A DNA stretch of 64,000 nt, from positions 1,557,097 through 1,621,096 of the forward strand of contig NMRA01000023.1 in assembly GCA_002633005.1 (NCBI GenBank), written 5' to 3'. Positions 42,001-54,000 of the stretch are shown here, one piece after another. Numbering within the stretch: position 1 is the stretch's first letter; each line of letters opens with the position of its first letter. The notes under the pieces are model-generated. The model was given only the letters and a program-made list of their open reading frames with translations. It searched no databases and was not told the DNA's origin. The DNA is from Phoronis australis. Lineage: Eukaryota > Phoronida > Phoronidae. The position numbers and the translations under genes are program-made.

Positions 42001-45000
42001 ACCACAGTATCACTCTGATTCTGCAGCAATTATCTACAGTGCTACACTTCTCTCTCCTTATGGATGTCCTCATTATTTTTAAGGACTCAACCTCGAAGTC
42101 TCAATTTTGTTGCCGAATATCAACCCCATTCCCATCTCATAACGATAAATCGTCGTGAGAGACCATCCGGAGTTGGTAAATGGTGCAACCCCGGACGGTC
42201 TGGGGTCAACAAAAAACCACAGTTCAACTGTGAGTCTACACCGCTGTGATAAACGAGAGTAGTTCTACTTGCTGCGTCAGACGCAGGTATGCTTATCTCT
42301 GTTATGAGACACAATGTGTGATCAGGCAAAGTGTTTTCAAAATAATGTGGATAAATCAGTGGAGTGTGAGACCCCTGAGGTCCCTGTCAAGTCCTCACGA
42401 CAATTCTTCGTTATGTGAAAAATGTTTTAAAATCACAGGAAATTCCCCTCGTCAAGCCCAAGAATTCCATTCCAATGATTGAAAAATGCCCTTAAGGTTG
42501 GAACCGCTTCCAGCTCATAAAGACCCTTGATTCAGAAGTTAACTGTGAAAATCTGACCCTCAGTGTGAACAGCGTCAATGTGGAAAGCTGAATGTGGACT
42601 GATGTAAGGGTATTAACATGCAAAGAAAGTCATTCATGGGAATCCATGGTCCACCCCTACTACTCAGGGTAATCCAATTCCAAGAAAAATGCAATGGCCT
42701 GATGGGTCCTCTCCTCACAGGTGAGTGACGGCCCTCTCTTACCACATGTACTTGACCTATTTTTCCTGTTCTAGTTTTAACATTTTTCCTTGCATCAATA
42801 ACGTGTACTGCTCAGAACACTCCATTTTTATTACATGTTACTGTCTGTAGTTGTCGTTTTCATTCATTGTGTTCTTAGAAAAGTTTGACTGTACTTACAA
42901 GTAATGCTAAGATAACACCGTCTCTCCTTCGGTCTGCCAATTCCATTGTAGGCACGACATTTGTACCAGCCGGTGTCATCACGGTGTGACGGTTTGATGT
43001 GAAGCGACCCTTCTGCAAAGATCTCCACGCGATCCTTAAGTCCATCCACAAGAAAGACATCTTCACCTTCCTTTTCCCACCTATACGTGATGTTCGTTGG
43101 GTAGCCTCCTGCTTCACAGGGGAGTCGCACCTCTGCACCTTCATTCTCAGTCATGTTGACTGGCGGGTTAATTAAGTACGGTCCATCTTTGAAACACAGA
43201 ACAACTTATACAAATGTTCACAAAATCTAACACAACACATTCCGCTACAAGGGCATCCAAAACTAAACACAACAAAACTCACAGAGGCTCTTGCAAATTG
43301 AAGTGTCCATCATTTGGGTTGGCACACACATTCATCTAAGCATCTATCATCAAAGTTTAAAAAAATTACCTTAAACGCCCTTGTAGACATTAAAACAATC
43401 CTTTTCGCTTTTGTACATAAAGGTGCTAAATGTAACTTCTGGCGATTTGACCCAAATTGTCAATTTTTGTCACCACACAGTCCCCATTTTTTAAAAAATA
43501 TTTTTAATGCCCCATGCTCCACTTGGCGCATTCATTTTGGTCAAACGTTTGGAAAAGGAACAAGTTTATCTCAACCATTCTCCTCATCAACCACTGACCA
43601 CCACGATTATGTTTAATTCACATTATTTCTAATCATATCCAGCTCTACACTATTTGTACCTGCTAACATCACGTGGACATCCTTTTCCGTTTCACCAACT
43701 GAGTTCCTAGCCTTGCACGTATAGACGCCCGCGTCCAATCGCTGGAAGTTGATGATTGTGACATTCCCACTAATCTTGATGCGCACGCTGGATTGAATAG
43801 CCTTGCCATCCTTCTCCCAGACCAAGTTGGGGCTTGGCACTCCTGTTGCTGTACAGGTCAAGGTCACTGTTTGAGACTCCAGTACATACATGTTGCCAGA
43901 GATGCTGGTGATGGTCGGTGCAACTGGAACAATGATCATGTGATTACGCGACATGGTCACTGTCATGGTGCCTTGCACAGACATGTTGAACAAAGCTGGA
44001 TGGGGACAACACAGCAGAGAGACGCATAGAGCTACAACACTGCACAGTCCTCGATAACTTAATTTCGGGGCCGAATATCGGCTCCATTCCCGTATCATAT
44101 GAAAAATAATTAGAAATCACTCGAAATTCCCCTCATCACACTCAAACAGTCCCTTTCAATGATTGAAATTACTCCCAAGTTAGAACCATTTCCGCAAATG
44201 TTACCTTTTCAGAAGGCACAAGTACCTTATCCCTCAGGTGAGATGATTTGGAAAAATTATTTCTTTTTGTGGCTTTGTGATCATCCACTACATATTGAAA
44301 CTTTGGTGCAAGATTCACACATCTTGTGTAACTGAGTATGCCAAAAACTAATGCCAAGAAACAAAAAAGTGAGGCAGCAAGGTAATCAATATCCCATTCT
44401 CTACAAAAAAAAATATTAAGAAGAGTGTAAAATTCCCCGCATCAGGTCCAAAATTGCCCTCTATTGATTAATAAATTCCCCTCAAGATTAAAATCACTTG
44501 TGCAAAATGTCAGTTTTTGGGGAAATCAGTGATGACCAGAGGGAATTCCCCTTTAACCAATTATTCCCGTTTCACGAGGCATGACCACCATCCATCTCAG
44601 GTGAACAAGGTCTCAATACATTATGTTCTAACAATTTTTTATTGTATTAAGAAAGTAGAGATTTTTAAACACGTAAATAAATAGGGATAATTATTTAAAT
44701 TTCTTCATTTGTTTCCTCCATGAAGCAATAACAATTGCTATGGACAGTACTTTGTTTTGCAGGAAGGCAGTGTATGAACTGGTATAGAAAGTAGGCACAA
44801 CTCCAGTTCTATAGTTAGTACAGATGACAACCAATAGAGGACAGCACATTACATAAAAATAATCATTTGGAAATTCTCCATCAGAAAGGACCATTTGCAT
44901 AATTGATTCATCACTAATAAAAAACATATGCTCTACAGCAATAGTCAAGAGGCCCACACCCATATGTACACCTGGTCAGTAGAAAGTACCTGTATTACTC

Positions 45001-48000
45001 AAGCCAGGAATAAGGGCACATTGTTTCTTTAGGCGGACAATAAAAGACAATAACTGAAGTTCTTTATGCAAATACAAATTAGCCTGGGGATGTATCAATC
45101 ATTAATGGGAATTGTTGTGCTTTGCAAATGCGAGATTAACTGACTATGATGACATTAGTGTTCTGAGAATTCGCCAAACTTCATTACGCATGGCCTATTG
45201 TCACGAACGTGACCAAAGTCTCCGAACTAGAAATACTACACGCAACTGAAACAAGCCTTAAATATCTGTTCTGTCACAATTTTAAGACATGAAGTTTTTA
45301 TCAAAGTTTAAAATTTACAAGATAACACTTTTGCATTGCTAATTCACATATTTGTTTCTTGTATTTTGCCTTCATCGACAGAAAGAATTTGTAAGAATGC
45401 ACTTTTTGTAACTCGTTTAAGACTGGCTTACCCTTTAAATTAAAAAGACAAAAATAAACCAAAGCGTTCTAGGATTAGATACTTGGTGAAATTTAATGCA
45501 AAATGATGATGGTGGTTATGAACATGACTAAGAAATATAGCCTTATAAGTATATCATAAGCTAAATCAACAAAAGTGCAACAAAAAGTCACTCAATAAAA
45601 TGAGTAGCCATTTAAGCTGTAGAAAGAAACAGATACACAGCATTCCCCAAATAACCCCTGACACAGCAAATATCTGAAAGATCTGTCCAAGGACATCGAA
45701 GCTATGGCTCCGTAATGAAAAAGTCAATAATGGCCGGCACAGTACCTCCGTTTGTCCAATTTCAACCAAAAAATAGTTGGCCTCAAGCTACTGATGAGAC
45801 AAAAGAAATAAAAACCTACAATGGGCAACAATCAGCAAGGAATGAACAGTCAACAAAACAGTTGCTGGAAAATTTTCTATGACACAAGAATGGTAAGTCT
45901 TAGCAAGAAACAAAAAATTACAGAGAGCGATTTCCGTCCAAAATAATGTCGGTGGAGTTTCCAATATCGTTGGTCATGTACCAGCCGAGTGTGATTTTGT
46001 TTTTTCTTATTTCATTGCTCAGGGTGGTGGCGTTTCATGTACTGTCACGGGAAATCACAGAAATGTAAGCCACAGATTTGAAATTCCTGTCAAGTACCGC
46101 TTTGCTGGTTCTTCCACGGCAATGAAATACATACGACAAACATTGTCTCAGTAATCACTACACGCTGACACGAGTTCCGTGTGTGAGCTTAAGGAAGCAA
46201 CTAGGTCTCCTTCGGTAATGAGTTGGGGAATACAGGCATTTTACCGCCATAGTAAGACAAGGTCCCAGTTCCGCTAAAACTGACCGACTGTCACTGAAAG
46301 GTAAGAGATTAGCGTAAGTTTTGGAATCTTAGCTTTGTGCGACGATCGTTCACAAAAGCACAGACATGTTTAAGGAAGTCTCGATCACGAAAAATTGGGG
46401 AGGGCATTGGCACTTAAAAATGAAAAATCGAAAATTTCAGGAGCGGACTGTACGTCGAGCATGGGCGGTAACCCCAGCATGGGTGGTAAGCCGGACGAGT
46501 ACGGTATTTGACAGAAAAACAATCAGCATTGTGTGCAGGTTAAGCTATCCAATATGTTCGACTGTATGAAGGCCACTGTATTCAAAGTTCGTCCAATCAC
46601 CAGGCAGCTCACAATCTTGATTACATACAATTATAAGTGCCCAATTCAGCCATTAGATGAAACTAACTGATTACCCACGAGACCCTCATAGCATAGCTGG
46701 ATACAGGTCTCTCAAGATGGATCGGGGGTTAACAGAGATATTTCAATTAAGAGAAAGTGTCTCTACAAAGACCACTTAAGTAAGAGAAATGGTTGTCTTA
46801 ATATGTAAGTGTTAGACTAGCGATCAACGTAATTATATTAATGGGGAAGAAATAACTAGACATTTGGTTTTTGTCTATGTATGTTTCACACGCACAACTA
46901 ATTCAATACTGGTACAAAAATACAAACCCTTAAGACAGTCAAGTTAAACAGAGTTTGAAAACAAAAAATTAATAAAGAAAGTCTGGCAAATCTTCACTTC
47001 TTTAGTACATGAAATGGCAGACAAGTGAAATTCCATTTCTCGGCAAAAATAAACAAGAGCAACGCAGAGCGTTGAAATGCGCCCACGAATGCATCACAAA
47101 CGGTATGCTTTTAGGGTTGTTTATTGGTCATAAAAATGGCCACTGGATGACGCAACGTACAATCCATCCAAAAATGTGAACATGTCGCTAATTTAGTAGA
47201 AAGCTATTCACCAAATTTCATAGAAATCTGTCACGGAACTTCAGAGAAACAAAGGAAACAGAATAAAATGAAAACTGCCACTAGGGGGCACAATGCTGAT
47301 TGGATCCACCTCAAAGTCGTCATTGTCAGTTGTTAGCTTCATATAAATACACTTACTAAATTTAAAAAAGACCCAGCAGTGAGTTTAGGAAATACAGCTA
47401 TGGGCGCAAAACAAAACAAAACTACGAGTGGAAACGTCATCGTCAACCATCCTCTTCACACAGAGAACACCAATTTTCAAAACCATCCTTAGAATGGTTT
47501 AGTTGATAGAGGGGCAGACGCCAAAAAACAGCAAAAATGGCCACTAGGTGGCGCAAAATACCTCGATTCCATCAAAAAACAGGAGGATAGCGTCATCTCA
47601 CCAGCGGATGCCTGTATTCAAAATTTTATGAAAATCGTTGAGGACCCTTGAAGATACAGATACGTAAAATCTAAAATTGCCATCAGGGGGCACACCAGTA
47701 GTCAGATCCGTTTGAAAGTCATCGTCGTCCATTGTCAACATCATATAAATACACTTGTTAAATTTAATAAAGATCCTGCAAACGGTTTAAAAGATTTTTC
47801 ACAATTATCCTGAAAGCGATTTGGTTGATAGAGAGGTGGACGCCAAAAAAACTCGAAAACGGTAAAAATGACCACTAGGTGGCGCAAACTATGTCGAATC
47901 CATCTGAAAACAGAAAGATAGTGTCACCACATGAAACAGAAGCCTGTACGCCAAATTCTTTGAAAATACATTGAGGACCTTTGAAGATACAGAGGCTAAC

Positions 48001-51000
48001 ATAAATAAAATTAAATTGCCACCAGGGGGCACACCAGTAGTCAAATATGTCCAAAAGTCGTCGTCCTCCTTTTTCAACATCATATAAATGCACTTATTAA
48101 ATTTAGTAAAGATCCTGCAGATGGTTTAGGAGATACAGCCATAGGCACAAAAAAACGTAACTGCCACTAGGAGGTGCCACAGTCGTCAAAATCGTGGGAA
48201 AATCGTCAGCCGTCCTCTTCATAGTATGAGCACACATGCCAATTTCCACAATTATCCTTAGAGCGGTTTGGTTGACAGAGGGGTGGCCAACTAAAAACAT
48301 ACTCGAAAACAGTAAAAATGGTCACTAAGTGGCGCAAATTACGCCGAATCTATCCCAAAACAGGTGGATGGTGTCACCTCACTAATAGATGTCTACATGC
48401 CAAATTTTATGATGAAAATACTATGAAGACCTTTGAAGATATAGAGGTAAGCGCAAAAAACTAAAATTGCCACTAGGGGCAGACCGGCAGTCGAATCCAT
48501 CTGAAAGTTCGCTCATGCCGTCCCATCCATGAAAGGACACGTGCAAAATTTCATGAATATACGTCAAACGGTTTTGGAGTTAGAACAGCGAACACCAGAC
48601 GGACGCCGCATGGACGGACAGAGATGACAGCATAATGCGTCCACATATAAATATGTGGGCGCATAAAAATAAAAATAAAAAACAGTTTAGTCTATTCCAA
48701 GCAAGGTTTGCAATTTATAAACGTCATAAAACATTTGCTGAAGTTATCCACTATTTGCAAAAAAGTAATCACTATTGAAAATGAAAAATGACCGTTTCAG
48801 CAATTCCGCAAACTGAGAGGAGAATTGCTATATACAATACAGGATTCTCCCCGAGATAAAATTACAAAATGGCGCAATCTGGTCATCATGTTTTGAATTG
48901 CTTCATGTTATTAACTCACAAAATCAACTAGAGGTTGCATATTATTTTCACTTGTGAAGCACGTCACTATTCAGCTAAGTAGTAAAAATATAAGTAATGC
49001 TATGACGTACAATTTCAATCACTTGACTTGTAAAACAAAATAAAATCTGGCTTTTCAAACATGGCGTAAAACTTCAAGCATGGCTCAGAGGTTTTCAAAC
49101 ATGACTCGAGCGAGTTCCAAACTGCTGCAATGGCAGAATGTCTCAAATTGGTTCAGTCCGGCTGACCGGCTTTGATACAATGGGACACACAAGATCGCCT
49201 AATCGCAAGATTTTTATGTTTTTGGTCTGTGTGATATGCCATACACATAGGAGTGTAGGTGAATTGTAGCGGGCATAAATGATGAGGTCACATAATGGGT
49301 GGTAAATTATTAATTTTGCTGGAAATGTTATCCTTTGTATTACGTTTTTCTGTTTTACTCATGTATTTTTAAATACATGAGTAAAACAGAAAAACACTGC
49401 ATACGTTACATAATTACACATTACTGTATAGAATTGTTTGTTCTATGTTTACAATAGAAATTCTCAAGTTTGGGACAGTGACAAAATAATTATTTTGTTC
49501 AAGGTTGGAGCTTATGCCAAATTTTAGAAATAGATAAGTCAAATATCCCAGAATGCCTCCAGAATCGAGAAAATTCAGTTTTGACTTGAATTTTAGTGTC
49601 CCAGTTTTAAGAGAACGACCCAAACTAGAGAATTCTGACTGTAATATCAATACACTTATTCAAGATAATGACAATACATTTAAATTGAGAAACTCAAAAA
49701 TCAGAGGGGAAAGCCTTAAAGGGATATTGTCACTTATAAGGCCCACAACACTATCGAAAGCAGAACTGAGCAATTGCTCCTTAATACGTTAAAAAACTGT
49801 CTACAAGTTGGAACTCAAAATTTGGTTTATTGAACAATAGCTTCCAGCATGGAAAACAACAGATTAACCCGTCTCCCTTCTGTGCGGTCTCCGAATTACT
49901 CACAGCATCAAAGGCTGTTAGCTATGACCCAACACCAAATGTTCCAGGAAAGTTTGACATCATTGTTGACACCCTAGACTGTGTGGCCAATTACTGCAAG
50001 GTAGTGCAACCTTCAACATGTTTTTATAAATTTGATATTCAACTACCAGTAGCCCAATCCCTTAGCGTTTGAATAAGATCATGCTGGCTCCAATTAGACC
50101 TGCATTAAAGACTCATCAAGCACTCATTGTATATGGCAAGAGAAAGGGAATGTGCATTCGCTAACTTTTTCCACAAACATTATATTGATTAAGTTGCATG
50201 GCTTCCAGAATACCCAATTTTAGAGACTGCCAATCAGAGAGTTTTTAACATAATGATCACCATAGCGTCAGTGTGTATCCAGCACACCGGTTCATTTTAC
50301 AAATGAAATATTCAACACAAGGCTGCGTTCTGTAGACACGCAGCACTTACAAGTGAAGTTAACGTGATCACATATGCTTTACTTGTGATGCATGGTGATA
50401 TCTCACTATGGCATCTCTATTTTCTCGCTTAAAACTTGTAGCCCTGGCGTGCATTCTGTAGCATCTTGCCAAAACGTAACACGAAACGACATGCCATGTA
50501 TTACAAGCGAATCAACAAGTCATGCTAGCTTCCTTAAGGAGAACCTTGCGTCTACTGAACTTACCTAGGCCTACACACTACAATCTATACTGAGTCTGTG
50601 CAAAGCTTCACATTTGGATAGAATTCTGTACTTTCGGTTTCCCGACATGAGTACTTACTTCAATTCTACACTGATTTCCCCACAAAAATGTAGTAAAATC
50701 ACACAAATTTAAATAAAGAACAATATGACGGACAAGTGAATTTCTATTTTTTTGTTTTACAAAGCTTTCTAATATTGTTGTGATAGACTGGTGGTAGCTA
50801 TGGTAATAAATCATAGACTGGGGGTAGCTATGGTATACATCATATCATCATAGATTGGTAGTAGCTATGAGACTGGAGGTAGCGATGGTATACATCATAT
50901 CATCATGGATTGGTAGTAGCTATGAGACTGGAGGTAGCGATGGTATACATCATATCATCATAGATTGGTAGTAGCAATGAGACTGGAGGTAGCTATGGTA

Positions 51001-54000
51001 TACATCATATCATCATAGATTGGTAGTAGCTATGGTATACATCATAGACTGGTGGTAGCTTTGATACATCATATCATTATAGACTGGTGGTAACTATGGT
51101 ATACATCATATCATAGATTGGTGGTAGATATGGCATACATCTTAAAAATGATGAAACACTCAACTTGGTGCTAAATATCCTTTATAAATAACAAAACTTG
51201 TCAACCAAACTGAAATCTAAATTGGACATTTTACTCCAACTCCCTATCAACTTCACGTAAAAGTTTCAGACTGACTATCTTGTTCGTAAAAATATAAATT
51301 ATTTTAGCACAATTTTGTCCCAACTGTTTAGTCTAATGATAAAACAATTTTCCTACGGTTTATATCAGTTGTACACTTGGAGGAAATAAAAGCAACTTTT
51401 CAACCCTACAGAATAAACAGGTAAACAACTACCAGAGCCCTCTATCAAGTTTTTAGTAAAGGTGCGCATTTCCTTAAAGGCCCTTTCACACTGACTTAAC
51501 TCCGGTCTGAGAGGAGCGTAGAGGTAAACTGCAAAGTTAACAGAACCGTTCATACCAGCTTCGGTAGCTAAAAGACATCGAAGTAAATGGTAGGTGACGC
51601 TGTTGTCATCGAAGTTATCGTCAGGCAGCACTAACGCATCACGTGCACGCTAAGATTTTTTAATTACAATTTGGGAACATTTACATGCGCTTAATGGCAT
51701 AAAACATATTTCTAATTGGTTTGGTGATTATTCGAGCAAAATATAAACAACAACTAGCGACCACACTGCCCTTTAATTGTTGACGTTAACAGTAGTCCCT
51801 GGCGATAACTTCAATGGGATTGAAGTTGATCGTTCATACTGCACCGCAGCGTCGACGCTCCGCTGTTAAATTCATTTGTTTACTGCAAAGTTAACAGGTG
51901 CAGTTAACTTTGATTCAGGACCGAAGTTAACCAGTCATACTGACCGCAACACCCCAAATTAACCAGTTAACTACCCAAAAACATCCACACCTCCACGTTA
52001 GTATGAATGGGCCTTAAGTTAGGACAGCTTCAAACAACACCAGTCTCCTCGAACAACACCAGTCTCCTCGAACAACACCAGTCTCCTCGAACAACACCAG
52101 TCTCCTCGAACAACACCAGTCTCCTCGAACAACACCAGTCTCCTCGAACAACACCAGTCTCTTCAAACAACACCAGTCTCCTCAAATAACATGTCATTGA
52201 TGTATTTGATTGTGTGTTGATAAATTTATACAATAAGATGACAGAAGTTAATGGTCTAGTCAATAAACTACTTAACTGCTCATTAAGCACCTCAGGCTTT
52301 ACTTTCAAGTTGATGCTCTCAACCATCAAGTAATTTAACGAAGCAATTGTAATTATCAGTCGCAAATAGTTGGACTGAAAGCTTGGATGTAATCTGCAAT
52401 AATTGAGAGTGTTAACTCTTTTGACATGAAAGTTATGATCATTATCTTCTGAAGTTGATTAAAGAAGATGCCCTGGGTTAATCTTCAGCCATGTTCTGCC
52501 TATCAAATTTCACTTTTTAAGTGCCAATGCTCCACTCAATGCCACATTCTTCGCCAAGACTTCCTTGAAAATGCCCATGTTATAACAAAAACTCACCTAA
52601 CATTTAGTATTTTAGCTCTCAAACCTATGCAGGTAAATTTGTACATAATTGTATATTATCATTTATCAAAACAACATATGCAGCAGCAAATTAAATGAAT
52701 TTTCATGTTCAACTGTTGTACCGCAGATGTTCAATTATAATGTACGTCTACAATCAACCTGTGGCCATTACCAACGATGTTAGAAGCCCTTGAAAACTCA
52801 AAAAACAACACATTTCTGCCAATAACTTTGGTCTGAAATTGGTGTAAGTAATGAACAGTCAGTGTCACCAGCACCTGGTCCCACTCTTTATATAAGAACA
52901 TTTGAAATGGCTCTTTTGACTCATTTCAACATTACTAAAATACGATAAAAATTCTCATTTCAAAAATAGGGAAAAATTCATTTGCCCAAGGTGGGAGCTT
53001 ACACCATATTTTAGAAATTGGCAATATTGGTCGTGCCAAATCCAAGAATTATGAAAAACACAAATTATGCATTGATAACTATTTTGACAATTTTATCTCA
53101 GACTTCCTTCTTACAAATGCAGTGGCCAATATTTAAGAGATATGACGTATGCTAAAAGTCTCAACCTTCAAAACCATGGAAAATTCAATTGTGCATTGAA
53201 TTTCAGTGTGCGAAATAATATTGAATGTCCCAAACTCAAGGGGAATCAACAATTGGTCTTACTTCAAAACCACTTGCCCGGACTTCAAAACCAGTCGGCT
53301 GGACAACAAAACCAAATGGCTGGTGATCAAATGTGTTGTCCGAAAAGTCCTTCAAAATGCAATGGCCTCACTCCAAAAAAACAAGTTGATGTTGCTATGG
53401 TATAGTACTTAAACATGGAAAAGCAATGATTTGGTGTACCGTATCTTATATGGAAAATTTTGACAAAACAAAATTTCACTTGCCAGCCATATTTCATTCT
53501 AAATTCGTGAGATTTTATTGTATTCTACATCAAATTTAGTTTAGGTCTGTATTATCAATGTTAGTGACAGCTGACAACTTTTCATTTAAAAGCAAGTTGT
53601 GGCTAAGTCTCTAATTGTAAAATTTCAATTCAATTCAAAAGTTTTGATGTCAAAAATCCCAGAACAGGTATGTTGATGCTAAAAAGCTAAGATGAGATGA
53701 ACTGCTTTCAAACACTTTCAAATATATTAGGAATTATAAATCACAGCAGATTGGCCCAGAAATTTTACAAAATCACACATATGCAATAAATGACCAAATG
53801 AACCATGAGTAGGTTTTCCTATTTTCCCTATTAACGTTAATTGGAGCTCTGCTGAAAAATACTTGATAAATAATAAAAATCATCCAATTTGCTTTGTCAA
53901 TATCTGTGATTTGCATTGCAAGGCAAGGCATCAAAATATTCAGCTTTCTGATGGATGGTTAGCTTTATGATGTATACAAGTTAGTGTAGAGAGGGCGCAA

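Larger units (their letters stand above)
32937..42898 (-). other. intron 3
   Basis: 10 kb, the second-largest intron. Contains a two-copy repeat with a tRNA-like body (32982-33140), a 50-bp minisatellite (33918-34093), a dispersed-repeat array (38250-38720), a 30-bp tandem repeat (38931-39045), a foldback element (40409-40651) and a 660-bp duplication around a single N (41578). No exon recognised. Confidence 0.7.

Noticed and set aside
43996-44098. Frame extending upstream of Ig2 with LCSVVALCVSLLCC
   Set aside because: Overlaps a pyrimidine tract and a dispersed repeat related to 41450 and 42112; treated as intron, though an alternative acceptor at 43996 is noted.
46614-46640. GTYNC-like codons on the minus strand as a possible Ig1 F strand
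   Set aside because: Stop codons close on both sides in that frame and no Trp or first Cys upstream.
51365-51631. Minus-strand frame of 88 codons
   Set aside because: Overlaps the left end of a MITE; no protein-like features.
52007-52365. Repetitive Asn/Ser/Gln-rich frames
   Set aside because: Artefact of the 19-bp array; three units equal 57 nt and keep all frames open.
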